DNA of 64,000 nucleotides, from NCBI GenBank assembly GCA_034638255.1, contig JAWPGT010000012.1:558001-622000 (forward strand), written 5' to 3'. The stretch comes from Coprinus comatus (taxonomy: Eukaryota > Basidiomycota > Agaricomycetes > Agaricales > Agaricaceae). A program made the position numbers and the translations under genes. Below, piece by piece: positions 10,540-22,174 of the stretch. The notes below the pieces were generated by a model. It saw only the letters and a program-made list of their open reading frames with translations. It had not been told where the DNA came from and searched no databases. Within the stretch, counting starts at the first letter, position 1. Each line of letters opens with the position of its first letter.

Positions 10540-10934
10540 TCTAGTTTCTGATTAGAAAGGATGAGCGTAAACCTGGATCGGGTATCCAAGAGAACGAACC
10601 AATGTGATAAATATTTGCGGCCTTTGGCCAATCGACGAAGGAGAATTTTGCGACCACCCAAGCTCCGTTTACGCGCAAGAAATCCATGCTTGCGTTTGCG
10701 TTTGCGCTGTGAAGGTTGATATTCCATGCCCCGCTGGGCAAAACGCATTTGTACGAGGGCGCCAAGGACAGGCGATGACCAGGGGTTAAAGGATAACGAG
10801 GGGAGGCGAATGGACGAAAGGAAGGATTGCGGTGGGATTACAGGACGTGTTATGGAATGTGCCAGGAAAGAGGTTACCTGGAGGCGCGGTGGGCGGGCGA
10901 GGAGACGGAGGAGGGCATTGGCGACACGGGGCAT
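10540..10934 (-). CDS. Mitochondrial large-subunit ribosomal protein bL34m
   Basis: The C-terminal part [18 protein letters not shown], then [19 protein letters not shown], is the bL34 signature. About 70 residues precede it, rich in Arg, Leu and Ser and poor in acidic residues, as expected of a mitochondrial targeting sequence. The protein is about 111 residues. The canonical end of bL34 is KYLSH. The open frame runs on for 40 more codons, but a good 59-bp intron (donor at 10599, CTAAT branch-like site, acceptor AG at 10541-10542) joins TG at 10601-10600 to A at 10540 and gives a TGA right after KYLSH. I therefore end the gene at 10540; without splicing it would end at 10479. It is a structural component of the mitoribosome. 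Confidence 0.85.
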
Positions 10935-11847
10935 GGCTGACGGTCAACGAGAGCTCGGAACGGCTAGAAAATGTTGATGTGGTGATACACGTGATCAGAG
11001 CATCCAGGGTTGCATCCAGTATTGCCGAACTTGGTCAAAAGTTAAATGACCAGTCAATTTGACCATGACTTTTATGCTTGTTGTAGCTTGATTACTATTC
11101 GATCGAAGTCATCATAGACAACTTGCAGCTTGGGCTTGAACTTGAACGAAATAGAAAGGTATGATAATTGCAGGAGTACAAGTTGTTTAATGTAGCTTTT
11201 TATACGGAAGTAAATTCCTCCACCTTTTCTTTTCACTTCGTAATGACACTCTTTTGGAATTGGAAAAAAAATAACAATAACACTATGGCACGACTAGTAC
11301 ACGGTGTGGTTACACATTACTACATGCATGTTTTCAAAAAAAAAAATGGAAAAAAGGTCATATCCTCACAGATGACAGACCTAAGACCAGGTAATCTTGG
11401 AAAAAAAATTAAGGGAAAGGAGAAAAAGGGAAAGTTGAGTGGAAGTTTCGAGGAGGGACGAGAGTGGTAATAGTCTACGGGGACAAAGTGGGGAGGGGGG
11501 CGTCGATCAAACCTGAAAGAACGAAACAAGAACAAAAAGTGAAGAGGATATAAGAATGGTGGCGGCCTAAGCCTAAGAGAATGCAAATGAAAGGAAGAAT
11601 AAGAATCGGTAAGGAAGAGGAAACGGAGATGGAGTACGGAATTATTAGTGATAGTGTTCTACAAGGTAATGGAAACAAAATAGCAGATAGAGTTTATCAA
11701 GGTTTTTGGGTTAAAAGAAAGGGTTTTCCTAACTTGTACAAAAAATATAGCATCAAAAAGAGTGGACGAAGTTCAAGCACATTTCAATGCTTGCTTCTAG
11801 CATCAAATACAGTACAATGGCACCAACTTTTATGGAGTCAACAATCT
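10935..11847. other. Intergenic, no gene recognised
   Basis: Upstream of bL34m and downstream of the membrane-SH3 gene. A/G-rich between 11330 and 11480. Several overlapping low-complexity open frames, none convincing. Confidence 0.4.
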
Positions 11848-13222
11848 TCAAAGACGAAACCCAGAGCTTGCAAACGAGCTATCAGAAGGCATATGTCTAG
11901 GGACGACAACGCTACCTCTTTCCACCAAACACATCCTTGGAACGACACCTCTAGTCTCACTATAGCTTCCAATAAATTGAATCATACACCATCCATCTTT
12001 ATACTCCTTCAACATCCTCACATTTTCTCCAACATTGATGTGTAATTCATCCTCCATAGTCGGCGTATATGTCATATTGACAACCATCAACCTCGGAAGA
12101 TCGGGATCGAGATCATTTTGTTGAGTACTGTTAGTAGCCGTAGCGGATGGTGGGCGGCTGATGGCATCTTGTTCATAGTCGTTTCCATTTCGGCTATAAC
12201 GTTCGGAATAGACTGAGGTGGTTGCTTGTGCGGCTGCGAAAGATTCTGAACGAATAGGGCTAGGAGGTGGTGGTGGTCGTTTAGAGGGCGGTTCCGGAGT
12301 GGTCAAATAATTATTGTTGAAAGGGTCTGTTTCCGCTTTGAATTTTCCCGTTGGCGTGCTCGTAGTACCAGGTGTCGAAGGGAGAGCTCTAGAAGCAAAA
12401 ACAGTAACCGTAGGCGTGACCACACGAGGAACTTGAACATAGTTGGTCAGGTTCACAACCCCCACAAGCCCATCAATACTTGCACTCTGCTCCCCAATCC
12501 CAAACCCTCTTCCTGGAGAACCAATAGAATATGCAGGAGGTGGTGACATACTAATAATCTCGCTGTTTGCCAAACTTCCTGGGTCAAAGTAGTTAGTAAC
12601 TGTGTGCAACTTTGAAGGTTTATTCAACGACGGTTTTGTGACCAAGTTCGTGGAACTCGCGCCGGTGGTTTCGGTTGTATTTTTGACCTGGGGTACCCAA
12701 CTAGAATGGGAGCTGTTACTGTTACTGTCGTAACTCCTTCTCCCATCATGATATTCAACACTCCTAGCTAAAACAGCTTGAGGAGGTCTTTCAAGTCGAA
12801 GGTTCTCAGTGGAAGTGTATGACAGAGAAGCAGCATCCGCATCCCAATGTTCCTGTTTTCTGATACCCATTTCATCATCTCCAAATGTATCCCTTCTAAC
12901 CCTCTTGTTGGAAATATGAATTTGATTCATTTTATTTCGTCTCTCTCTCCTTAATTTCACGAGTCGATAGACATAGTACGTGGCGGCTGTTAAATAAATA
13001 AATAAAACATGGATTAAGACTATAAGTAATAATCATTGGCGTACCTCCAAGAGCGAAAGCGCCTAGAAGACCACACACAGCAGCGATAGTCAATGTTGCT
13101 CCCGATACACTTCTCGTAGTAGTAGTAGTGACAGTAGCAGTTTGTTGTCCTTCTGAGTCTGCAGCTCTTTTCATCATTTGGTGATGGCTGGCTATAACGT
13201 GACGAGCAACCATGGAACGCAT
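11848..13222 (-). CDS. Single-pass membrane protein with C-terminal SH3 domain (copy 1)
   Basis: Two coding exons. I start at the ATG at 13220-13222 (MRSMVARHVIASHHQ). A membrane segment, ATLTIAAVCGLLGAFALG, is completed by AATYYVYRLV across the intron and followed by the basic stop-transfer KLRRERRNK. Then comes a long Ser/Pro/Thr-rich cytoplasmic region with RPPPPPSP and, in the last 90 residues, an SH3 domain: MVVNMTYTPTMEDELHIN, GENVRMLKEYKDGWCMI and RGVVPRMCLVE, with the acidic loop, the DGW tryptophan and the VP of the ligand groove. Predicted N-out, C-in. SH3 domains bind proline-rich partners. The role is unknown; it is one of four genes of this layout in the window. Confidence 0.8.
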
Positions 13223-13823
13223 TCTTTCCAACCCAATACGTATTCTTGAGAAATATTGCTTAAAGAATGACAGTAATACTTGAAAAACCAAATGAAGGGA
13301 AGGTGGTTGGTCAACGGGACGACCTAACCTTGAAGCACGGTAGTGGGAGGGGAGAGGAGATGGGAGTTGAAAGAAGGACGAAGTTACCGGTTGTAGCAGA
13401 TAGAACTAAATTTGTCCCACAAGACGGAGACTGGACGGGGGAAAGGCAACGAGGATCAGCTGATGAATTTCGTCTGTCGTATCACTTCCATTCGAACCAT
13501 CACCCAGCAGCATTTCCACATTAAAACAGCATTCCTATCTCCCTTTTCGACTTATGTACTTGTCAATGATTGGTTCCACCAACAATTCCGAAAATAGACC
13601 TCAGCACCTCATTTGAGCTGACATGCACATAGATATAGTTATGCCGTAATACCATTTCAGCCTAAGTCACAAAGTGGCAGCAAATTCTTTATGAATGATG
13701 AATGCAATTAACAAGAAAATATGAAATAACTTAATGATCATGAAGTACAAGAAATTGAATCCAGTTCCAGCCCAACTTATAATAACCCGAATAAACCGAA
13801 TGCAAAAAGCAAAACGCCGCCCA
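13223..13823. other. Intergenic, no gene recognised
   Basis: About 600 bp between two minus-strand genes: promoter of the membrane-SH3 gene and 3' region of the Clp-type gene. Confidence 0.4.
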
Positions 13824-16800
13824 TCAGAGGATCTCCATCAATTGACTTGACATCGCCCGATGCAACGATCTTGCTCCCTCACCAGCACAATAACCCGCCA
13901 ATGCACTCTGGATCATAGATTCCACAGTTGGTGCAGACAATGATCGGGCATCTTCCCCTCCAAGTGTATACAATGCTTCTGAGCATAATGCCCTCTTCTC
14001 TTCTAGAGTGAAAGGCACAAAAGGTAAGACCGTAGTAACTCTTGACAACACCGACGCCTGTCAAATGTTTTAGTGATAAACCAAGATCTTAAATTCAAAT
14101 CATGTGCACGTACTCCAAGGCGTTCGGAAACTAGTGGTCTCATTAACCCCATCAATTCTACATATTCTTCACGCGCCATCAATTCATTCGGGCGCACACG
14201 CGAATCTTGATGCTTAAAGACTAGATCATGACCAATATTCGACGTGCCGAGCCAAACGACATTCCGAACGTCTATGTGCCGACTCCCTGCCTCAAACGAG
14301 CATCGTCCTAACTCCCATGGCATAAGCAGAGACCAGAGTGTCTTCTCATCGGTCTTTTCAATCTCCTACAATCAAGGGTTAGCGAAGGTGCTGTCAAACC
14401 GAGATATAAGAGCGTACATCAAGAACAACTACACATCGTTTACCCTCGTTATTGATCAAGAACTCAGCCAGAGTACAAGTCGTCGGTACCTAACAAACCT
14501 CTTAGTATATGTCAGTGAGGGTATTCCTAATCTTTACCTCATATGGGCTCATTGAATGGGATTGCCACAGGTCGTGCGTCGATTTTAGTGTTGTCATGTT
14601 GACGGTATGCGTTGGTACATCTAACAAGGACCCAACTTGAAAAAGGCACACAGGAAAAATGAGCGAACGAAAAACAACAATCTACATTCAAGAACATACA
14701 TTTTCGCGCAAGAAGACTCTTCCCATGTCCACTTGGTCCGCAGAGGAGCACTACAATTGGAGCGACAGAAATCCCACGTGATTGCATACTTAGAACTCTA
14801 AATAATTGTTCAAGAGCACAATCCTGACCCACGAGTTCATACCGTACTCTGGTAAGAGGTCGGAAAAATGAACGATGAATCAGCGCTGAAGTGCGTCTCG
14901 TATGAGGAGCGTCAGCCCGCTCTACGTAGTACCTATACGTAATTGTCAGAATGTGTTGGGATATACGGGATGAAAAGAACGAACTTTAATGCCGCATTAC
15001 TGTTATCAATCAATGAGGCAACCAGTGGTGGAGGAGCAGCAGTGGGGTCGAGGGAAGATCGACGGAGACTTGAAGATCGTTTTAGACCAGAGGGATCGGC
15101 TCCATAAGCTAGAAGTGTCTTCACAATGTCCGTCTTGTTTACTAGTTGTTCATTGGTCAGCGCAAATTCCAGCGCAGTTTGGGGACCAACAACGTCGTTT
15201 GGACGAGCGTCGCCGTTTTCCAATACCCGTTTCACTTCTTTGACGTTGTCACTGGCAATAGCAAACATAAGTGTAGGTTTTGGTGTGGAAATGGCATGCG
15301 TAGGTTGTCGAATGGTATTAGTGATGGCGGAGGGAGGAGGTGTTGGAAGGGTTTGAGAAATACGATTATAAACTTGTTCTTCGTTGTGGTATTCTAATTC
15401 ATGATTGTCGTCATCTTCTTCGTCAATAGTACGGAAAATGGGTTCGGAGAGTCTACTTGGTGCACGAGAAGATTCGTCCTGCGAGTAAATTGACGCTCTG
15501 CGCCAGATATGAGAACTTGATATGGGAGCCGACATGGGACCAAAGTTCGAAAGTTGTGTAAAGTTTTCAGATGCTAATGGTGAAGGTATATGGTGTTCAG
15601 AGGATATTAGGCTATTGCGGGTGCGAGAGGATATGTGTGAAAAGCGAGCAGATGAAAGCTACAACAAGAGGTCAGTCAAGCCTTTCGCTAAGGTATAGGG
15701 CACTTACCGAAGGAAAACGGGATAATGATTGACTTGATGATACAGCTGTAGGTGACATAGATACGCCGCGACGACCTACCCACATATTGAATCACTGGAA
15801 AATTCCACATACTTAAATAAGACTTACCAGATTGATTTCTTTTATGAACTGGAGCATCATGAGAACTGGATGACGACGGCTGCGCACTGATGATGGTTGA
15901 CTGCGGATACTTATAAGTTTTGGTGAAACTAGTGAGAGACAAGGAGATTTACCAATCTCAACGGCTTCAGGCCAGTGGGCGCAGGGCTTGGGGGCGAGGA
16001 AGAGAGAGATGTTTGACCTAACTTGGAATCTCGCAACGTGTCGATTAGAGGTCGCGCGACACTAAGCGATGTACGCCTGCTGGTGTGGCTCTACAGTTAA
16101 ATGTGTAAATATCTGTTTTATGTTATTGCAATCGCATTCTATTACACTCACGGATGTTAGGGAATTTCGCCAAGCGAAGGGTACCTGTCTTGATGTACCA
16201 GCGGGAGGAGACTGATTCTTCAACAGACTGTTTCGCATAGGCTGAATGGTAAAGGGAGAAGCAAGCCCCTGTTCGCTCATTGGCGAATCTTGACGTCGTG
16301 AAAGGAGTGGTGAGTCTATTGTATACGATTGCTCTTGTGCTCGATTTCGTCCCTCAAGAGATGGAGGTGTGAATGCCCGGGAATAAACGAGGCTAGCGGG
16401 GGTTGAGATGCTTGATGGTTCGCGAGTTGTAACGCCTGCTGAATGATTATCACGGACGTCGACGTTTAGAGCTTGTGCATGTGACGAATATGGAGAAAAG
16501 ACTGCATATGTATCATAAAACGACCGAAGCGATGAACTCCTTTCCACACGTTCATCCGAAGGAGAGTCGATATATGCCAACCTTGCGGTACGATCAGAGC
16601 TGGAATACCGAGTGATGTCCATTTGGTCATCCTCAATAGATTCTTCGTGGAATATGGATGACTCGGGATCAAGTATATGCAAGGGTTCGCCCGAATAATC
16701 TTCGGGACTGAGAATGAAAGCATCTTCCGAAACAGTGGAGACATTTATGTCTGAGGATGAAGAAATCGCACTTGCAATTGGAGGAATGCCTATCTCCTTC

Positions 16801-19276
16801 TCTTTCTGGGTTAACATTGAGACGGAGGAATTGGCTGATGCCTCGTTTACATCAAATTCCAATTGTAACGATTCCAAAAAATGAAGGGGGGTTTGGCTTG
16901 ATCGTTTGATAGCGGTTCGAACTTCCTGATGGGTAGAACGACGCCTCCCGACAAAGACAGCGGTAATGTTCCCCTCTGTCCGGAGAGAGTACTCCATTTC
17001 CACTTGATCATCTTCCTTTTGCTCATTTTCCTCCTCTTGCTCCTCCGGTTCTTTTTCCTCCTCCATGTACCACCTAGCTTCGTGGTCCTCTGTAACCCCC
17101 GCAACGTCAGCATCTTGATTTAGTTCTACCTGGCTGGTGCGTGCGTGTTCAATCATCCGCAGTGATGCCTGCGTAGGTGTCGGCACCTTTCCCTGGCTTT
17201 GAGCATGAGAATTGAACTGTTGAGGAGAATCCATATAACATATGTGGGGGTTAACTAAGATTTCCTCCTGGTACATAGTCTCAGAAACTGAACCTAGCGA
17301 ATCTGCATTAGAAATGTGATCATCATGTAGAATTTGTTCTTGTATTTGAGTTTCAGAAACGAGTTCTTCAACCGAAACTAAATCGGAAATATGCACATTA
17401 GGAGAAACTTCCTCGAGGGCGTGGTTCTCTGAGAGAAGCTGTCGAGGTAGATCCATTTCGTTAACATAAAGCTCAGGAGTTGTTTCTTCGTGGATTTGGG
17501 CCTCCAAGTGAGGTGAATATGTATCGGGGATACGAACATCGTTTACAAGTTCTTCTTGAGCCTGCGCCTCAACAATATGTAGTTGAGGTGAGTCCAAATC
17601 GGAGGTGTAAGCACTCTGTGTGATTTCCTCTCGGGGTTGAGTTCCAGAGGGGAGTTGCTGAGGTAAATGCAGGTCAGAGATATGAGCATTATATGAGATT
17701 TCTTCTTTTATTCTGGTCTCGGAGACAGATTGCAGGGGTGAATCCATTTTATTAACATGAAAGTCACCTGCTGTTTCTTCATCGGAGAAGGTTTCAGAGA
17801 CAGGTGGCGGGGACGGATCCGGATCAGGAGTGTGAGCATTTTTTTGAGTTTCTATCGGAGTTTGGGCATCGTGGGTGAGTAGCAAAGGTGAGTCCATTTT
17901 AACATAAAGTCCAAGCGCGGTTTCTTCATGGGTATCTGTCTCAGAAATAGGTTGCAGAAGCGCATACACGCTAGCATCATGAGGGGTTTCTTCCTGGGAC
18001 TGGGTCCCAGAGGCGAGTTTTTGGGACGAACCCACTTCAGGGACATGATGTTCAAGTGCAATCCCCTCCTCAATTTGGGTATCGGAGATGAGTTTCTGAG
18101 AGGAGTACACATCAGATACATAAGGATCAAGCACCATTTCTTCTTGGTTTTGTGTTTCATAGACCAGCGGTTGAGGCGAATCTAAATCAGAGTCACAAGG
18201 AGCATGTATAATGTTTTCTTCCTCCGGCACCCCAGAATAACGTCTGAAAAAGACATTCATCGTTGGAGAGAAGACGCGGTTGCTAAGGGCGCCGAAAGGA
18301 GATGAAAGAAGCTCGAAAGTCGAGGTGGGGTTGGGACTTCGAGGCGGTGATAGTATAGATTGAGCCAATGGTCTGTATGAATACTCAACTTCCCGGTCAA
18401 TAGGATCTGTTGGTTCAGCTAATGACCCAGGAGGTGGCCCTAGTTGGGAAAAGTTAGCCAACTGCATTTCCGCAAATTCAACCGGTGAAAGAATGTCGTC
18501 CCGCGTAATTGCATATACGGGCTCAACATATTCTTCCTCTTCTTCGTCCTCTGCTCCTTCTTCCTTCTCCCCGCCTTCTACTTCTTCTACTGCTTCTTCA
18601 TCCACAGAGTGCCCATTAATCACGCATACACGCAGCTCATTTTGCGAGAGCGAGGTATCGATATGGAGGGTATTATTTTCCGAAGTGGTATCAGGCAATA
18701 CGGGATCAGAGTCGGAATTAACGCTGCCGTCGTCGCCGTTTTCGTGAAAGAGTGACTGTCGATTGGAAAAGAGAGGATCTTTTTGAGGAGAAGTAAAGAT
18801 TGTGCTTGAATACGAAGAAGCTGAGCATTCTGGTGTATCTCCGGGATTGTAGGAGGTAGAGTCGTTAACAAGGGTCGACGAGCTAGCGGACCAGGAGTTA
18901 TTTATAGCGGGAGAAGAAGGTGGAAGCCCTGGAAGAAGCCCGTCTGTTGGGTCGTCGCCAATAACATCTCTAAGGGCAAGCAGAAGGCCGGAGAGACGAG
19001 GCGAACGGTTTGAGCGAGTGGAATGGGGAGATTCTATAGAAATCACAGGAGGCTTGGCCGGAGTGGTCGCTGGTTCTTGCCTGAGGCCTTGCTCGGAGCG
19101 TTCCTGATTGTTTATGGGCCAATTTGAAGTATGAAGAAAATTACAAGACGTTGAAAAGACACAATGGCCTTTCTGGTAAAAGGGACATGGTCGCGCTATA
19201 TGCTATGTTAGACCTGGTTATGCAATAAAAGACCCAACTCACTCTTTATTCGCCAGGCAGGTTCTGGCAAGCTCAT
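13824..19276 (-). CDS. CCCH zinc finger / ankyrin / ClpB-type AAA+ ATPase
   Basis: Very large multi-exon gene, about 1600 residues, ATG at 19274-19276, TGA at 13824. The first exon MSLPEPAWRIK splices into TRPCPFYQKGHCVFSTSC, then NFLH, a CCCH zinc finger (C-x7-C-x5-C-x3-H). A disordered acidic region follows, with about 13 degenerate 26-residue repeats. The long exon (to about 16160) joins through SHTSRRTSLS and small Ser-rich exons to ankyrin-like segments (LMFAIASDNVKEVKRVLENG, KTLLAYGADPS). The C-terminal AAA+ module has Walker A GPSGHGKSLLARK, Walker B VVVLDEIEK, sensor-1 GTSN and an arginine in VLSRV where ClpB has its arginine finger. The family is that of animal CLPB/Skd3 (ankyrin plus one Clp AAA+), a protein disaggregase; the CCCH finger suggests a different location or an RNA or protein contact. 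ATPase activity is likely; the role is inferred. Confidence 0.8.
17200..18190 (-). repeat. About 13 degenerate 26-residue protein repeats
   Basis: Within the Clp-type gene, successive segments follow the pattern SETQ-x-QEE, six to eight variable residues, HISD-like, DSPQ-like. Examples are SETRIKEEISYNAHISD, SETQIQEQILHDDHISN and SGTQPREEITQSAYTSD. DNA similarity between units is low, so the array is old and kept at protein level. Confidence 0.75.
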
Positions 19277-19639
19277 CACAGGTACATAGGCCTGAGTGGC
19301 GGCCTAGCGCAGATATAACAACTAAGAGGACAAGAACGACGGTTTACCGGTCAGCCCTGAATCTCCACCTCAACCGTTGGAAAGCCCGTGACAATGATCA
19401 CGTGTATGCGCCATTTAGGTAGAAAATAGGGGTATGCGTACGGCAGTTCTTCTGTTTAACACTAGGTTTTGTCTGGTAATGCCCGCATAATGAGTAGTTA
19501 TTCTAGACTCTGCTTTTCCAAGACTGGACTCTTGAAGCTTGACACCTACACTCGACAATCCCGCAGATTGGATCACAGATATTTGCCGATTACGTGACCT
19601 TACACGTGATCAACCAACTAACACCATCACACCCCGCAA
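19277..19639. promoter_or_regulatory. Shared upstream region of two divergent genes
   Basis: 363 bp separate the start codons of the Clp-type gene (minus) and the glutaredoxin-like gene (plus). It must hold both promoters. CACGTG-like motifs occur (ATCACGTG near 19400, ACACGTGATC near 19602); their use is not shown. Confidence 0.5.
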
Positions 19640-20056
19640 ATGCCTTCCATGGCTGGTCGATTTACTCGGATTCCAAAGTTAACGCTTTTCTCTGGCCCCA
19701 ACTGCTCGCTTTGCGACGTACGTCCTTACGCTATATATAAGTGCAATATTTTTATGATCCACAGATTGCCAAGGCTGAGTTGGCTAAAGTTCGACAACAG
19801 GTGAGAATACGACTTCTTACTACCCTCAAATTCTTACGGAGATTCCTAGCGACCTTTTGAACTGGAAACAGTCAATATCCGAGACAAAGGGCAAGAAAGG
19901 TGGATGAAAAAGTATGTGTATTGGATCCCAGCACTTCACCTAGAAGGCAAAGAAATAGCAAAAGGACGCTGGGACCAACATACAGTCACGCAGGCTCTTG
20001 AAAAATGGGATCAACAACACCTTCCCGAGCAACAGCCGTCAGTAGATCAGAATTAG
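19640..20056 (+). CDS. Glutaredoxin-like protein (DUF836 type)
   Basis: Three exons (19640-19717, 19765-19800, 19850-20056), about 106 residues. The protein begins with basic residues and carries TLFSGPNCSLCD, a C-x2-C redox motif at the end of the first strand, then IAKAELAKVRQQ, FELETVNIRDKG and YWIPALHLEGKEIAKGRW with the cis-proline position of thioredoxin-fold proteins. This matches the short DUF836 glutaredoxin-like family, found in mitochondria or cytosol of fungi. Thiol-disulfide exchange is inferred from the fold. The stop codon (20054-20056) is only 8 bp before the first in-frame ATG of the next gene. Confidence 0.85.
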
Positions 20057-20064
20057 GACTCGCA

Positions 20065-21186
20065 ATGACAGAAGCAACTTCAGAATCTCTCTACTTCGTT
20101 GATTCTTCCCCTGACCCTCATGCTTGGTATGAGCCCTACATTTGTGGACTATATACTCGCGCAACCGATCAGGCTTTAGGAGAGCAGTCAGATGAAGAAG
20201 AAGAGGAGGAACGAATGGCAACTAGAAATTGCTTTAACTGTGGCTCACCTGATCATGTCTTAGCCTCATGCCCTTTTCGGCTCGATAAAAAATTAATATC
20301 CCTTTCTCGTCAATTTCACGATTTTTACAGGGATTCTCGTTCAATAGCAATACGTGACCCTCCTCGTATCCATGTTGCGATAGGCTGGCGAGAGCAACGA
20401 TTAAAGTGGCTAGAAGAATTTGAACCTGGTCAGATAAGGAACCCTTTACTGCGCAAGGCGATCTATCCGGGAGACGGCGATTGGTTGAAGAATATCGCAT
20501 TGTGGGGGTACCCTCCAGGTTGGATAGGTGTCCAGGATCCTAGAAACAACGTCCGGGCCAGGATAATGGATCAGTTCGCGGATGATGGATACGATGACTC
20601 AGATGAGCGTTTCCATATTTTTCATACAGAAGACAATATCGAGGAGATATCCCAAGCCACACTCTTGAATTCCCAGGCTCTTCAAGACCATGAACAGGAA
20701 GATGTTGATGACCATGCAGAAACGTGTGACTCGCAACCGCTTCAAACACCTGTACGTTGGGCTCGCTATCCAGCAACCTATTTTTCAACCGATCATCTCT
20801 TTCTTTATTCGCGTTCTCCGGCTCCACCAGCTTCATCTGCAGAATGGCATAGTCTATTTGATGGTGAAGACTATTATTCTCTTTCTCAGTTTTATGATCA
20901 GCCACCACCACCAAATGAACCACCACCTCCTTTACCTCCATCTTTACCCCCGCTTCCACCAAATGAATTACCACCATCATTGCCTTCAACACCACCACCC
21001 GTTGGCCAGCCACCACCACCTATCTCTTCTCCATCAACTGTCAATAGAAACATCAAACAATCTATAAATGTAGACGTCGGATCCTGGTCATTGGTCTCTA
21101 CAGCCTTGGATATCATGCATAAACCAATCCTGTTAGATCCAACTGAGGAGGATGAGTTGGATATGGACATCTCTGATTCGGAATAA
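20065..21186 (+). CDS. Zinc-knuckle and PSP-domain protein (ZCCHC8-like)
   Basis: One exon, about 373 residues from the ATG at 20065. It has an acidic stretch, then a CCHC zinc knuckle (CFNCGSPDHVLASC), followed by PPRIHVAIGWREQRL, EFEPGQIRNPLLRKAI and LWGYPPGWIGVQDPR. The last two match the PSP (proline-rich in spliceosome-associated) domain. A polyproline region and an acidic end (EEDELDMDISDSE) complete it. The knuckle-plus-PSP order is that of ZCCHC8, a subunit of the NEXT nuclear RNA-exosome cofactor, so a role in nuclear RNA surveillance or splicing is plausible. The frame is open back to an ATG at 20005, which would overlap the preceding gene by 52 bp; I prefer 20065. Confidence 0.75.
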   Translation: MTEATSESLYFVDSSPDPHAWYEPYICGLYTRATDQALGEQSDEEEEEERMATRNCFNCGSPDHVLASCPFRLDKKLISLSRQFHDFYRDSRSIAIRDPPRIHVAIGWREQRLKWLEEFEPGQIRNPLLRKAIYPGDGDWLKNIALWGYPPGWIGVQDPRNNVRARIMDQFADDGYDDSDERFHIFHTEDNIEEISQATLLNSQALQDHEQEDVDDHAETCDSQPLQTPVRWARYPATYFSTDHLFLYSRSPAPPASSAEWHSLFDGEDYYSLSQFYDQPPPPNEPPPPLPPSLPPLPPNELPPSLPSTPPPVGQPPPPISSPSTVNRNIKQSINVDVGSWSLVSTALDIMHKPILLDPTEEDELDMDISDSE

Positions 21187-22174
21187 TAACTAGATCTACA
21201 AACACTTCTTGGGACTGGGACTAGGGCTAACTAATGAACTCTTACCCATCACTTATTGTCAGGGAGAAAGCTCGGTGATAAATGCAATTGTCATCTTGAA
21301 TCAGTAGAACGTGCAGCTGTTGCGGATGTATACCTGGTTACCGTGCTGTGCTATCCATTTGTGCACCGATACTGAATACTCAACTACTATGCTATCTATC
21401 TCTGGCTACCGAGTATAACTTCATCGGTGCTCAAGGATGACACATCTATTGCGAAGGTCTATATATTCTGCTCACACATCGCATCGTCATGATCATGTTG
21501 GCGTACTCATAATTTCTCCCGATGTTTCTGTTTCTTGAATGTACTACATTGTATATACTGAATACTGAGTATTGAATGATATTATAATTGAATTAACACT
21601 ACAATTGTACAACTGTACAACACAACATGATATAAGATCTCCTACACCTAAGACGCCAATAGTTATGGAGGAAGTTGTCTACACTAAACTCACTAAAGTT
21701 AGTACCCTCGCATTGATAAGAATACAAACGAAGTAACTCAGTATCACAAAGATGAGCGAATAATGAGGTCTACATGGTACCTACTCTCTCATTATAAGGC
21801 ATGAAGGAGCAATGCAGTCAGATAAGAAATAAAACACATGTTATGGTATAAAGGTCAAAGCTTTCAGGAAATTTAAAATCACGGTCTCAGGATGTGCTCA
21901 GTCATCGTGGTCCAAACACCATTGGCAACCCCTGACTCGACACACGTTTGTACCCGAGAATTCAAGAATTCAATGTATATTGTATATCAGTAACACCAAC
22001 ACCAAGATCAAAAAATTGTCAAGCTTGTCAAGGCTTGTTGCGTGGTAAGCCACACGTGCATTTCATTGTATCTTTGGTTTCCTGTTGAAGGAGAGCTTTA
22101 GCTTCCCACACAACTTAAAACCTGTGCGCTTGACCTTTGCTTTACCTTATCTAACTGGAACATTAATCTTCAAA
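21187..22174. other. Intergenic, no gene recognised
   Basis: About 990 bp, AT-rich, between two plus-strand genes. No coding signal. Confidence 0.4.

Noticed and set aside
16929..17185. Open frames antisense or shifted within the Clp-type gene
   Set aside because: Shadows of the acidic, repetitive coding strand.
20690..21067. His/Leu-rich frame inside the PSP-domain gene
   Set aside because: Shifted reading of the polyproline region.
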